DNA from: CAVVZJ01 sp963752755
GTDB lineage: Bacteria; Planctomycetota; Planctomycetia; Isosphaerales; Isosphaeraceae
DNA length: 64,000 bases
Reading direction: 5' to 3'
NCBI GenBank assembly: GCA_963752755.1
Contig: CAVVZJ010000001.1
Span: 2,232,001 to 2,296,000 of the forward strand
Below the pieces are notes generated by a model. The model saw only the letters and a list, made by a program, of their open reading frames with translations. It searched no databases and was not told the DNA's origin. The position numbers and the translations under genes are program-made. Numbering within the stretch: the stretch's first letter is position 1; every line of letters begins with the position of its first letter. Shown in pieces: positions 11,734-22,244 of this stretch.

Positions 11734-14512
11734 GTGAGTTCCGTCAACGACCCCGAACGCCACTTCCGTCCGAGCGGGCCGCTGGCCGTGCTGGGGGGAA
11801 CGCTCCTCGTCCTGGCGGTACTCGCGACCGCGGCCCTCGTTCGCTACGGTCATCGACAAGGCTGGTGGCAGGGCTCATCCACTCGCGCGACGACCTCGGC
11901 GACGTTCCACCCGATGGAGGCGATCGAGGACACCATCGCCGGCTGGCTCGCCAGCGCCTGGGTCGAGCCGGCGCGACCGGGCGAGGCACTGACGCCGAAG
12001 ATCCGGTACGAGCAAGGGTGGTCGCAATGGGCCTTCCTGCTGGTGCTGGGCGGGAGCATCGCCCTGATCGTCTGGCTCTACCGGCGCGAGGGAGTCGTCG
12101 CGGGCTGGTACAAGGGCTTGCTGGCGACCATGCGCATCGTGCTGGTCCTGCTAGCAATGTTCTTGCTCTCCGAGGCGGTGCTTTCGGTCGAGCGCACGGG
12201 ATTGCCGACGTTCGTGATCCTCGCCGATGACTCGTCCAGCGGCCAGGTCGTCGATCAGTATGACGATCCGAAGGTGCAGGCCCAGGCGTCGAACCTCGCC
12301 AAGCTCGCCGGCCGGGAGAAGGCGACGCGCTTCGCGGTCGGCCTGGGCTGGCTCTTGAAGGATGACGCCCGGCTTGCCCACGAGCTGGCCGAGCAGCAGA
12401 AGGTGAAGTTCTTCCGTGTCTCCGAGGCGGCGGTGCCCGTGGCGGAGGTGAACAAGCCGGAGGAGCTGGACAAGGCCCTGGCCGCGTTGAAGAAGCTGGA
12501 GCCGACGGGCACGCAATCGCGGCTGGGCGAGGGAGTGCGGCAGGTGCTCGATGAGATGCGCGGGGTGCCCCCAACGGCCATCCTCATTTTGACCGACGGC
12601 CGGACCACCGACGGCCCCCGGCTCTCCGAGGCCGCCGACTTCGCCCGCAAGGAGGGCGTGCCCCTCTTCACAATCGGCCTGGGCGACGTCCGGCCGGCAC
12701 CGCGACCTGGAACTGACCGACCTCCAGGTCGATGAGGTCGTCTTTGTCAACGACGTCGTCCGTTTCGAGGCCCGGCTCATTGCCCGGGGCTTCGTCGCTC
12801 CGAAGGACGACGGCCAGGCGACACCGTCAGCCGGCGGGCCGCAGGTCAATGTCCACCTGAAGCAGCGCCGCAAGGGGTCGAGCGACCCAAAGGATCTGGA
12901 GACGGTCAACACCGTCCGCGTCCCGATCCCGCCCGACGGCCAGCCGCAGAAAGTCGAGATCCCGCACAAGCCGACCGAGACAGGGCAGATCACCTACGTT
13001 CTCGAAGTTGAGCCGCAGCCGCGCGAGATTCAGGAAGATAACAACCGGATCGAGCGAGTGGTTGATGTGCGCGACGAGAAGCTGAAGGTCTTGCTCGTCG
13101 AAGGGGAGCCGCGGTGGGAGTTCCGCTATCTCAAGACGTACCTAGAACGGGATGACACGATCGACCTAGGCGTTGTGCTCCAGTCGGCCGACGACCTTTA
13201 CGCCGAACAGGACCGCTCCGCCCTCTTCGGCTTCCCGCCTGCCAAGGAAGGGGAAGGGGGGCTGTACAATTATGATGTCGTGATTCTTGGCGACGTCGAA
13301 CCGGGCGGCTACCTCAACTCGCTACAGTTAAAGGATCTGTCCGACTTCGTGACTGAGAAGGGCGGCGGCCTGATCCTGGTGGCGGGGCAGCTCTTCAACC
13401 CGCTGGCTTACAAGGGGACGCCGCTGGAGCCCTTGCTTCCGATCCAGCTCGCCGGGGCCCGGGATCCGTCGGCTACGGGGGCGCCGGTCGATTCGTTCAA
13501 GCCGATGTTGACGGCCGAAGGACGCGGCCACCCGGTCTTCCGCCTGGGCGAGGACGAGGCGACGAGCCTGCAAATCTGGGAAGGCTTGCCGCCGTCGAAC
13601 TGGTACTTCGAGGCTCCTCGAAAGCAACCGGCTGCGGTCGTGCTGGCGGAGCACCCGGAAAAGGTCGGCCCCGAGGGACGCCTACCGATCCTGCTCTACC
13701 ATTACGCCGGCTCGGGCAAGGTGATCTTCAGCGCCATCGACGACACCTGGCGCTGGCGACAGCGCATCGGCGATCGGTTTTTCGGCCGCTACTGGGTTCA
13801 GTTGATCCGGTTCATGGCCCGCTCGAAGCTCCTGGGGCAGAAGCAAGCCGAGGTCGTCACCGACCGCCGGCGCTACCGACGCGGGCAGCCGGTGGGCGTG
13901 ACCGTCCGCTTCCCGAATCCGGCGCTGGCGCAGGACGTGCGTGCGGTCACTGTGGAAGTCCAGCGCGAGGGCCAAGCGGCTCGCAAGGTGGTGCTCCGAC
14001 CCGCGCCAGGCTCGCGGTCGAAGAATCTCTTTGAGGGCGCCATGCCGCCATTGGCCGAGGGCAAGTATCAGGTTCGACTGCTGCCGCCGCCTGCCTTGAA
14101 GGGCGACCTACCGACGACGGACTTCCAGATCGACCCGCCGGCCGGCGAGCTCGTCCGCGTCGAGATGGACCGCGAGGACCTCGCCGCCGCCGCCAAGCAG
14201 TCCGGCGGTCAGTTCTACCGCTGGGACGAGGCGGCCAAGCACATCGAGCCGTCCGACTCGGCCCGGCCCCGGCCCGGCCCGATCCCTCCCGCGGCGAGTC
14301 CCGGACTTGAAGGAGGTCCGTCGGCGACAACGACAACCGCCTCCAGCGACGGCGACGAGAAGACCTTGCTGGAGCTTCTGCCCCCACCCCAGAAGGTGCC
14401 CCTCGATACCGACCCACCTATCGCCCTCTGGAACACCTGGCCGGTTTACGCTCTCTTCCTGGGCCTGATCGCCCTGGAATGGGTGCTCCGAAAACGCAAG
14501 CAGATGGTATAA
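11734..14512 (+). CDS. VWA / glutamine-amidotransferase-like membrane protein, ~926 aa (one apparent frameshift)
   Basis: Several N-terminal membrane helices (residues ~15-35, ~105-125, ~135-155), then a VWA-like domain with DDSSSG in the metal-site position and ILILTDGRTTDG later, then a class-I glutamine-amidotransferase-like domain beginning KVLLVEGEPRWEFRYLK, and a C-terminal helix (WPVYALFLGLIALEWVLRKRK). The amidotransferase-like fold is common in planctomycete proteins of this block and is not expected to be catalytic. The frame shifts near 12695; the text continues as DLELTDLQVDEVVFVND. Start is GTG 11734 with AGGAAGG upstream, better than an earlier in-frame GTG at 11692. Paralogous in layout to the gene before it. 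Confidence 0.83.
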
Positions 14513-14547
14513 TTCAGATTGTGCTGGTCTCGCAATTTCTGACGCCG

Positions 14548-14564
14548 GGCGTGTAGAACACGCC
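14548..14564 (+). other. Short hairpin between operon genes
   Basis: GGCGTGT-AGA-ACACGCC, a perfect 7-bp stem with a 3-base loop, in the 134-base gap before the DUF4175 gene. Could attenuate or stabilise the transcript; no T run. Confidence 0.4.
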
Positions 14565-14646
14565 GCCCCTTCGATCGTTGGCATTTCGACGGCGTGACTC
14601 ACACGCCCCACATTTCGCGGCCTGGAAACGGGTGGGAGGCGAGACG

Positions 14647-17600
14647 ATGCGTGGCCCGTTGGAGAAGCGAATCGCGGCGCTGCGGGGACAGGTGCGAAGG
14701 CTCCTGGCCTTGCACGGTTCGAGCTGGGTGGTCGCCGGACTGGTCCTGGCCATTCTCACCGCCGGTCTGGCCGACTGGCTCTTCCACCTCACCCGCGAGG
14801 TACGCCTCGGCCTGCTTCTCGCCGTGATCGGCCTGACCGGCTGGCTCCTGGCCCGCTACGTCATCGCGCCGCTCGTGATCCGCTTCCGCGACCTGGACAT
14901 CGCCCTCCGGATCGAGGACCGCTGGCCCGGCCTGCAGGACCGGCTGGCCACGACGGTCCAGTTCCTCGCGATGAAGGTTCGGCCCGAGATCCACGAGGAC
15001 ATCCACGGATCGACCCAGCTCCGCGAGGAGACCATCCGCCGGACACTCGTGGAAGTCGAGGCGATCGACTTCCGCGAGGTGGTCGATCCCCGACCCGCCC
15101 GCAAGGCGATGGCAACAGCCGCCGTGCCGGTCGCTCTCGGCCTCGCTCTCCTGGTCACCGCACCCGAGACCTGCCGGCTGGCCCTCGAACGCCTGATCGC
15201 CCCCTTCGGCTCGGCCCAGTGGCCCAAGCAGACGCATCTCGTGGTTCTCGACCCGAATCGCGACGGCCAGAAGGTCGCCCAGGGGGAATCCTTCCGCCTG
15301 GAAGTCGGCGTTGCCGAGGGTGAGGCCCTGCCCGCGAGCGGCGACGTGACGTATGCCTTCGACAACGGCGAGACTCTCACCCGTCGCCTCGGCACCCTGC
15401 TCGCCAAGGACGCCCGCGGCGAGGGCCAGCCGCGCTTCGCGGACCGGATCGCCGAGGTCACGCGATCCTTCCGCTACCGGGTCGCGGCTGGTGACGACAT
15501 CACCGAGTGGCGTTCCGTGGTGGCGGTTCCGCCCCCGGCGTTGACATTCGCTCGGATCAAGCTCACACCGCCCGAATACACCCGCGAACCGCGGAGCACG
15601 GTCGAGCCCGGCGGCGGCAAGGATCTCCCTGGCTCCGAGTTTGACATCGAGCGCGTCGTCGTCGGCACGAAGGTCGAGCTGGAGGCCCGAGTCAACAAGC
15701 CGCTCGCCGAGGCTGCGATCAACCTTCTCGGCTCCGCCCCCTGGGTCCGTCCCGAGGATAGCGAGAAGCCGGCCGTCGGCACCGCCAAGCCTGACGCGAT
15801 GCCCGAGACGCCCGCCGTCATCCTCCGCGACGGTGGCAAGCGGATCGTCGCCAACTTCACCGTCGAGGCTCCGGGCTCGTTCGGTTTCGACCTCCGCGAC
15901 ACCGAAGGCTTCCGCAGCCAGCAGCGGCACCTCGTCCGATTCAACCTCCACGCCATCCCCGACAATGTGCCCCAGGTCGTCGTCGAGGAGCCACCCGGCA
16001 ACCGCGACGTCACGGCCAATGCCGTGGTCCCCGTCGTCATCGACGCTCAGGACGACTTCGGGCTCGGTAAGGTCTGGGTCGAATACAGCGTCGCCTACGG
16101 CGGCTCCGAGCCGGTCCAGCGCGACCCCCTGGTCCTCTGGGTTGCCAATAATGACGAGGGCACCCGGCCGACCCGCAAGCGCCAGGTCCAGTTCGACTGG
16201 AACCTCGCCGCTCCGGACCTGAAGCTCGACCTCAAGCCCGGCTCCGTCATCACGTTCCACGCCGCCGCCACCGACCTCGACACGATCCGCGGCCCAAAGC
16301 TCGGCAAGAGTCGCGAGCTGCAGCTCCGCATCCTCGAACCCGAGAAGATCGCCGAGCAGCTCGAAGACCAGCGCCGTCAGATCCGCGAGGAGATCGCCCG
16401 CACGCTCAACATGGAGAAGCAGGCCATCACCCCCGTCGAGGAAGCCAAGCGCACGCTCCGCCAGGTGGACCGTCTGAACCCCGAGGACCGCGAGGAGGTC
16501 CGCAACGCCGAGGCCGTCCAGCGCCAGGTCACTGGCCGCGTCAACGACCCCGCCGAGGGCCTCCACGAGAAGGTCGAGCGCTACCTTCGTGACCAGCAGA
16601 ACCTCAAGATCGACAACGCCGAGGCCCGCGACCAGATGCAGCAGCTCCTCGCCGGCCTCGACCGCATCCGCGACGACCACCTCGTCCCTGCCGAGCAAGG
16701 GCTCGACCGGGCCAACAAGGCCCTCGATCAGTCCCCCAACGGCGAGAAGCCCGCGAACCAGGCCGACCAGCCGAAGGCCGAGGAGACCCAGAACCGTCAG
16801 GACGATCAGGCTCCTTCTCAGGAAGGCGAGAAAGCGAAGTCGCAGGCCGGGGAACAAGCGAAGTCGCAGGCCGGGGAACAAGCGAAGTCGCAGGCCGGGG
16901 AACAAGCGAAGTCGCAGGCTGGGGAACAGTCCAAGTCTCCAGCGGGCGAGCAACCGCAGCCGCCGCAGGGCGGCGAGGCGTCGAAGGAGGGTCAGCAGCC
17001 CGACGCCCGTAAGCCGGAGGACGAGCCGACGAAGGCCGGTCAGGAACTGGCCCTCGCCGAGAAGGAGCAGAAGGCGATCGCCGACGAGCTTCAGCAGATG
17101 CTCGACAACCTCAACGAATTCGAAACGATGCGCGGCGTGCTCAACGAGGCCAAGGGCCTCCTCAAAGAGCAGCGCGAGACGATGAAGTCGACCAACGAGG
17201 AAATCGAGAAGAACGCCCTCGACGGCAAGACCCTCGACCAGCTCCCGCCCGAGCAGAAGGCCGCCACCGAGAACCTCGGCGAGCGCCAGAAGAAGCTCGC
17301 CGAGGAGCTGAAGCAATTTGAGAACAAGCTCGACGACATGGCCGGCCGGACCGAGCCCGAAGACCCGATCTCCGCCCAGGCCATGAAGGATGCCGCCGCC
17401 CAGAGCCGCAAGCGCGATACCGCCGCCAAGGCCGAGCAGGCGGGTCAGCAACTCGCCCAGAACCAGACCGGCCGCGCCCAGGACGCCCAGAAGCAGATCG
17501 AGCGCGATCTGAAGAAGCTCGTCGATTCGCTCGAAAGCCGTCGCGAGAACGATCTCCGCCGTCTCGTCCAGGCCCTCAAGGAGGCCGAGCAGCAAATGCA

Positions 17601-18588
17601 GAACCTCCGCCGCCAGCAGGCGATGAACCGGCTAAAGACGGAGGAGGCCAAGAAAATCCCCGACGAGCAACAGCGTAAGGAAGAACTGGAAAAGCTCGCC
17701 AAGGAGCAGAAGCAGATCGAGGAGGAGCTGAAGCGTCAGCTCGAACGGCTCCGCAAGCTCGCCGTCGATGCCCAACGCCCCGGCTCCCGTGCCGCCAGCC
17801 GCATGAGCAAGGCGTCGCAGCAACAGCAGGAGGCCGACCCCGACGAGGCCATGGACCAGCAAGACCAGGCCCTCGCCGATCTCGAAGACGTCCAGGACCA
17901 GATCGAGGACGCCCGCCGCGATGCCGAGGAACAGCTCGCCATGGAGCAACTCTCCCGGATTCGCGACGACCTCGCCAACCTCGGCAAGCGCCAGTCCAAC
18001 CTCGTCACCGAGGTCGAAGGCTACGACAAGTCCCGCGCCGACAACGGTCTGACCCTGCCTCAGAAGAAATCCGTTGTTGGCCTCGGCCGCGCCGAGGAGG
18101 CCGTCCGCGACGAGACGAGCGACCTCGTCGATCGCCTCGACGCCGCCCCGGTCTATTCCCGTACCCTCAAGCAGGCCGCCGACGCCATGACTGACGCCTC
18201 CAAACGCCTCCGAACCGCCGACCCCGGCGACGATACCCTGCGCGGCATGCGCCTCGCCTCACGTCGCTTCGAACAGCTCCTCGAGGCCCTCAAACCCGAT
18301 CCGAACCAGGGCGGTCAGCAAGGCGGCCAGCAGCAGGGTGGTCAACAGCAAGGCGGCCCGCAAGGCGGCGGCGATGGCATCCCGACCGTCGCCCAGTTGA
18401 AGATGCTCCGCATTCTTCAGGAAGAGATCAACGAACGGACCGACGAAATCGACCTGGTCCGCGAGCGGAAGAATGACCTGCCCGAGGAGCTGGAAGACGA
18501 ACTCGCCAAACTCCAGGACGAACAGCGCAACGTCGCCGACCTGGCCCGCGACCTCACCCGGCCCCGGCGCGACGATGGGGAGGAATGA
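14647..18588 (+). CDS. DUF4175-like giant coiled-coil membrane protein, 1313 aa
   Basis: Two N-terminal helices (residues ~30-50 and ~57-77) and a third near residue 157 anchor a large extracytoplasmic region. Next come beta-rich modules (~190-560), then a very long Glu/Lys/Gln-rich coiled coil (~560-1290). Inside it lies a Gln-rich linker made of 8-residue AKSQAGEQ repeats and, near the C-terminus, a GGQQ/QQGG low-complexity stretch. Start ATG 14647 is chosen because GGAGGCGAG lies just upstream. The fold matches proteins encoded after VWA genes in MoxR clusters of proteobacteria and planctomycetes. A periplasmic scaffold or tether role is inference. Confidence 0.82.
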   Translation: MRGPLEKRIAALRGQVRRLLALHGSSWVVAGLVLAILTAGLADWLFHLTREVRLGLLLAVIGLTGWLLARYVIAPLVIRFRDLDIALRIEDRWPGLQDRLATTVQFLAMKVRPEIHEDIHGSTQLREETIRRTLVEVEAIDFREVVDPRPARKAMATAAVPVALGLALLVTAPETCRLALERLIAPFGSAQWPKQTHLVVLDPNRDGQKVAQGESFRLEVGVAEGEALPASGDVTYAFDNGETLTRRLGTLLAKDARGEGQPRFADRIAEVTRSFRYRVAAGDDITEWRSVVAVPPPALTFARIKLTPPEYTREPRSTVEPGGGKDLPGSEFDIERVVVGTKVELEARVNKPLAEAAINLLGSAPWVRPEDSEKPAVGTAKPDAMPETPAVILRDGGKRIVANFTVEAPGSFGFDLRDTEGFRSQQRHLVRFNLHAIPDNVPQVVVEEPPGNRDVTANAVVPVVIDAQDDFGLGKVWVEYSVAYGGSEPVQRDPLVLWVANNDEGTRPTRKRQVQFDWNLAAPDLKLDLKPGSVITFHAAATDLDTIRGPKLGKSRELQLRILEPEKIAEQLEDQRRQIREEIARTLNMEKQAITPVEEAKRTLRQVDRLNPEDREEVRNAEAVQRQVTGRVNDPAEGLHEKVERYLRDQQNLKIDNAEARDQMQQLLAGLDRIRDDHLVPAEQGLDRANKALDQSPNGEKPANQADQPKAEETQNRQDDQAPSQEGEKAKSQAGEQAKSQAGEQAKSQAGEQAKSQAGEQSKSPAGEQPQPPQGGEASKEGQQPDARKPEDEPTKAGQELALAEKEQKAIADELQQMLDNLNEFETMRGVLNEAKGLLKEQRETMKSTNEEIEKNALDGKTLDQLPPEQKAATENLGERQKKLAEELKQFENKLDDMAGRTEPEDPISAQAMKDAAAQSRKRDTAAKAEQAGQQLAQNQTGRAQDAQKQIERDLKKLVDSLESRRENDLRRLVQALKEAEQQMQNLRRQQAMNRLKTEEAKKIPDEQQRKEELEKLAKEQKQIEEELKRQLERLRKLAVDAQRPGSRAASRMSKASQQQQEADPDEAMDQQDQALADLEDVQDQIEDARRDAEEQLAMEQLSRIRDDLANLGKRQSNLVTEVEGYDKSRADNGLTLPQKKSVVGLGRAEEAVRDETSDLVDRLDAAPVYSRTLKQAADAMTDASKRLRTADPGDDTLRGMRLASRRFEQLLEALKPDPNQGGQQGGQQQGGQQQGGPQGGGDGIPTVAQLKMLRILQEEINERTDEIDLVRERKNDLPEELEDELAKLQDEQRNVADLARDLTRPRRDDGEE
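16834..16953 (+). repeat. 24-bp tandem repeat inside the DUF4175-like gene
   Basis: Four nearly identical 24-base units (16834-16857, 16858-16881, 16882-16905, 16906-16929) and a degenerate fifth (16930-16953). They encode AKSQAGEQ repeats in frame. The first three are identical in the bases read, pointing to recent slippage expansion; copy number could vary between strains. Confidence 0.92.
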
Positions 18589-18590
18589 CC

Positions 18591-19514
18591 ATGTTCCCGA
18601 CACGACTCGCCCGGTTTGCCGCCGCCATGCTCGCCGCTCTCGGCCTCGCCTGGGCTTCGTCCGCCGTGGCCCAGGAACCAACCAAGGACGACGCCCTCGA
18701 CCGCCTGCTCGAAGAGGTCGTCGGGCCCAAGTCCGGACCCGAGGAGAACGCCAAGGCGGACGAGAAGAAGTCCAATGAGAAGAAGTCCGACGCCAAGGTC
18801 AGCGACGGATCGAAAGCTGAGAAGAAGTCCGAGGCCAAGGTCGAAGACGAGGCCCTCGACAAGCTGCTTCAGGGGATCGGAGAGACGTCCGACACACCCG
18901 ACACCGCAGGCCGCCCTGCCGCTCCCAAACCGGGCGAAGCAGGTAACGAGCCGGCGCCTGGTGAACCGGAGGATGTCGCCGCGAAGAAATTCGACCCGAA
19001 GCAAGAGAAGCTGGACGAGCGTCTGGAACAGATCCTCGGCCGCATCAAGAAGAAGGATCAGCCGCCACAGCAAGCTTCCGGCCCGCTCGCCCAGGCGATC
19101 AAGAAGATGGACGACGTCGAGAAGAAGCTTGGTGAGAAGGACACTGGCGAGAAGACCCGGGAGGAGCAGCAGCAGATCGTCGAGGAACTCAAGCAAATGA
19201 TCAAGCAGGCCCAGCAGCAAGGCGGCCGCGGTCGTGGACGTCCCCGCGAGATCCGCCAGGCGGGCCAGCAGCCGGGTCAGCAACCCGGTCAGCAGCCAAA
19301 CAACACCGGCGCGGGCGTCGGCCCGATGAAGCCCCAGCGGCCCGACGCCAAGAGCGTCCTCACCCAGAACAAGGACGAGTGGGGCCACCTCCCGCCCGAA
19401 CTTCGCAGCGAGATGATGAACGTCTTCAAGGAAGAAGCCCTACCCGCCCGCAAGACGCTCATCGACCGCTACTATCTGTCCATCAGCAAGAAAAGTCTGA
19501 GCCGCGAGAGGTGA
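18591..19514 (+). CDS. Charged, coiled-coil secreted protein, 307 aa
   Basis: Signal peptide (FAAAMLAALGLAWASSAVAQ, residues ~7-26) followed by a highly charged Lys/Glu region, a central heptad-like segment (~130-205), and a Pro/Gln/Gly-rich linker containing QPGQQ repeats (~220-240). The conserved-looking C-terminus ends in a basic segment around LPARKTLIDRYYLSISKKS. The gene overlaps the stop region of the DUF4175-like gene (ATGA at 18585). ATG 18591 is preferred because the GGGGAGGA ribosome site is then six bases away. No recognised domain; its place in the block suggests a periplasmic partner of the DUF4175-like protein. Confidence 0.72.
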   Translation: MFPTRLARFAAAMLAALGLAWASSAVAQEPTKDDALDRLLEEVVGPKSGPEENAKADEKKSNEKKSDAKVSDGSKAEKKSEAKVEDEALDKLLQGIGETSDTPDTAGRPAAPKPGEAGNEPAPGEPEDVAAKKFDPKQEKLDERLEQILGRIKKKDQPPQQASGPLAQAIKKMDDVEKKLGEKDTGEKTREEQQQIVEELKQMIKQAQQQGGRGRGRPREIRQAGQQPGQQPGQQPNNTGAGVGPMKPQRPDAKSVLTQNKDEWGHLPPELRSEMMNVFKEEALPARKTLIDRYYLSISKKSLSRER

Positions 19515-19518
19515 CCCC

Positions 19519-20613
19519 ATGCGACTCCTCGATGATCGCAGGCCGATCCGCCTCCTGCTGACGATCGGCCTGACCGTGATTCCCACCCTCGCCGCCCTGG
19601 CCCAGGAGGGACAGAAGCCTGTCGCCCCCGGCGGCTTCGTCGAGCCGCGTAACGGAGACGTCCCCGAGGGCGCTGCGGAGCTGGTCACGCCCGAGACGGA
19701 CCAGGCGATCCATCGCGGCCTCGAATGGCTCGCGAGCCAGCAGAACGCCGACGGCTCGTATGGCACCGGCGCCTATCGCGGCAATGTGGCCGTGACCAGC
19801 CTCGCCGGCCTGGCCTTCATGGCCTCCGGCTCGACCCCCGGCCGCGGTCCCTACGGAGCCCACATCGACAAGGCCCTCCAGTATGTCATGGACAACACCA
19901 GTCCCTCGGGCTTCGTCAGCGTTCCCAACGCCGCGACCCACGGGCCGATGTACTCGCACGGTTTCGGCACCCTCTTCCTGGCCGAAGCCTACGGCATGAC
20001 CCACCGGGCCGAGATCCGCGAGAAGCTGGAAAAGGCCGTTCGCCTGATCGTCGATACCCAGAACGGTGAAGGAGGCTGGCGCTACCAGCCCGTCCGAAAC
20101 GACGCCGACCTCTCCGTCACCATCTGCCAGATCAATGCCCTTCGCGCCGCCCGCAACGCTGGGATTTATGTCCCGAAGGACACCGTCGAGGCCTGCATCC
20201 GCTACGTCAAGCAGGCGCAGAATCCCGACGGCGGCTTCAAGTACATGCTCCAGGGAGGCGGCAGCGCCTTCCCCCGCTCGGCGGCGGGTGTGGTGGCGTT
20301 GATGAGCGCCGGGCTCTATGAGGGGGACGAGATCGAGAAGGGGGTCGAGTATCTCAAGCAGTTCGTCCCCGAGATCAAGATCGGCCCGCGCTACAGCCAC
20401 TACTTCTACGGCCACTACTACGCCATCCAGGCCTTCTGGATCCGCGGTGGCAACGACTGGGGTGAGTGGTATCCCGCCATCCGCAACGAGCTGGTCAACA
20501 AGCAGTCCGGCGAGGGCTACTGGTCCGACTCGATCGGCAACGATTACGGCACCTCCATGTCCCTGATCATCCTCCAGACTCCCAACAACTTCCTGCCGAT
20601 CTTCCAGCGTTGA
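19519..20613 (+). CDS. Prenyltransferase/squalene-cyclase repeat protein, secreted
   Basis: A 364-residue protein with signal peptide (residues ~10-28) and a series of alpha-alpha repeats of the prenyltransferase/squalene-oxidase type: WLASQQNADGSYG, VDTQNGEGGWRYQP, VKQAQNPDGGFKY and SGEGYWSDS. Where squalene-hopene cyclases have DxDD, this protein shows DADLSV, so the catalytic acid is not complete, and with its signal peptide it is unlikely to be a hopanoid cyclase. Such proteins are frequent near MoxR/VWA genes in planctomycetes. It starts five bases after the previous stop, with GAGAGGTGA as ribosome site. Function unknown; an exported repeat scaffold is inferred. Confidence 0.85.
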   Translation: MRLLDDRRPIRLLLTIGLTVIPTLAALAQEGQKPVAPGGFVEPRNGDVPEGAAELVTPETDQAIHRGLEWLASQQNADGSYGTGAYRGNVAVTSLAGLAFMASGSTPGRGPYGAHIDKALQYVMDNTSPSGFVSVPNAATHGPMYSHGFGTLFLAEAYGMTHRAEIREKLEKAVRLIVDTQNGEGGWRYQPVRNDADLSVTICQINALRAARNAGIYVPKDTVEACIRYVKQAQNPDGGFKYMLQGGGSAFPRSAAGVVALMSAGLYEGDEIEKGVEYLKQFVPEIKIGPRYSHYFYGHYYAIQAFWIRGGNDWGEWYPAIRNELVNKQSGEGYWSDSIGNDYGTSMSLIILQTPNNFLPIFQR

Positions 20614-20640
20614 GCCCACGCTCGCGAAGAGAATCCTGGA

Positions 20641-20680
20641 AGGGTCGGGGGTCGGCCCCTCGGGTCGTGCCCCCGACCCT
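20641..20680 (+). terminator. GC-rich hairpin after the prenyltransferase-repeat gene
   Basis: Perfect 11-bp arms (20641-20651 and 20670-20680) with an 18-base loop, 28 bases after the stop. No T tract, so it may reduce rather than end readthrough into the next gene. Confidence 0.55.
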
Positions 20681-20741
20681 CTGTTCCTTGGCCTCCCGGG
20701 ACGCTCCCTGTCCCCAGAACCCTGCCGGAGTTGACTCCGCG

Positions 20742-22009
20742 ATGTCCCGACCGCGACGCAGACTGATCCTCTCCCTCGGCCTGATTGCGTCCCTCCTCGC
20801 CTTCTCGACCCGCGCTGACGAGCCAGACGAACCCGGCGCCGTTGTCCCCTCCGACCCGGTCTTCGAGGCCCTCCGGTCGGATGGCACGACGACCGTCGGC
20901 CGCATCCGGGAGCTTCGACTGGAAGGTGGCCAGGGTCAGGTGGTGCTCGTTGGCGACGGCGACGAGCAGCTCACCATCGAACTTTCCAAGCTCGTGAAGC
21001 TGAGCCGCCAGGCGCCGCGCCGCCGTATCCGCCCGAGGGGAGCCTGCTCGTCTTGCCCGACGGCGACCGCCTACGGGCGCTGGTCAACAGCTCGGATCAG
21101 ATCAAAGTCGAAGCCTTGCCCTACGTGCTGGGCGACATGGCCGTCTCGGTCTCGCTTGACCGGGTTCTCGCCTTGATCTTGGCCCCACCGCAGGAGCCGG
21201 GGGCCTTGGAAGTATTGCTCGGCAAGATACGTCGGGAGCCTCGCGAGGGCGAGGTAATCTGGCACGTCAACGGCGATCGTCTCACCGGCACCTTCCTCGG
21301 GCTCGACTCCAAGACCGTTGCCTTCGACTCCGGCCGGGGCCGTGAGGAGCTTGACCGCTCGGGAGTCGTGGCGGTCGGGTTCGACCCGGCACTGATCGCC
21401 TACCCGAAGCCGGAATCGGCCTTCCTCGAACTGGGTCTGGCCGACGGCTCCCGGGTCGGCGTGTCCTCCTGCCGGATCGAGCAGGGCCAACTCGCGGCCG
21501 AGACCCGGCTCGGGCCGACGATTCATCTGCCGCTGAAGCAACTCTCCCGCGTCCACGTCCTCGGCGCCTCGGTGACGTACCTGTCCGAGCGCTCGCCCGC
21601 CCGGTCCATCTTCATCCCCTACCTCGACCGTCACCCCGGGGCCTTCGGCCGCGATGCCACCTGGGACGGCCAGCACCTCGCACTCACCGGCCGCCCCTAC
21701 GACCGCGGCCTGGGCATGCTACCGCGGACCCTGCTGGCCTACGCCATCGAACCTGGAGATGCGCGGTTCCAGGCCCTCGTGGGTCTCGATGACCGTGCCG
21801 GCGATCAAGCGAGCGTCGTCTTCCGCGTCCTGGTTGATCGGAAGGAAGCGTTCACATCACCCGTGATGACTCGCCGGAACGAGCCGATCGCGGTGGACGT
21901 GGACCTGACGGGTTCGCAGTTTCTCGTGCTCGTCGTCGAGTTTGGCGATCGGGGTGACGTGCAGGACTCGGCCGACTGGATCGAGGCTCGGATCATTCGT
22001 TCGAAGTGA
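20742..22009 (+). CDS. Secreted protein with NPCBM-like carbohydrate-binding C-terminus (one apparent frameshift)
   Basis: Signal peptide (LILSLGLIASLLAFSTRA, residues ~7-24), a beta-rich middle with repeated GDRL/DGSRVG motifs (residues ~90-260), and a C-terminal segment similar to the NPCBM/NEW2 family (from GAFGRDATWDGQHL through FQALVGLDDRAGDQASVVFRV to SADWIEARI), which usually binds polysaccharide. The frame changes around 21020-21035: the first frame reads SKLVKLSRQAPR, and the second picks up PPEGSLLVLPDGDRL. Start ATG 20742. It is the last gene of the block that begins with MoxR. Confidence 0.8.
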
Positions 22010-22244
22010 CTCCCACCCCGACTCCGGTCCAGGTCCGAGTCCCCGTCCGCGACCAGACCGGGTTGCACTAACCAAGGCTTCATGCCGGCCCGGACAACGT
22101 TCCAGCGTGGTCCTATCGCAGTCTGAGTTCATTCAAAGATCCCGTGTTCCTTGCAGGAACCGAGACTTTGATGGAAGATTGATGGGGCCCGAGGCGTTCG
22201 TCTTCATAATTCATCAAACTCCAGGCTCGGTTGGATCACCCGCC

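Noticed and set aside
16834..16953. Possible CRISPR-like repeat array
   Set aside because: The units are contiguous with no spacers, in frame, and encode a linker; no cas genes lie nearby.
14599..17595. 998-codon open frame on the - strand
   Set aside because: Antisense of the DUF4175-like coiled-coil gene; leucine/valine-rich by reversal of Glu/Lys codons, not a protein family.
19519..20613. Hopanoid biosynthesis cyclase
   Set aside because: Signal peptide present and DxDD incomplete; no hpn or shc neighbours.
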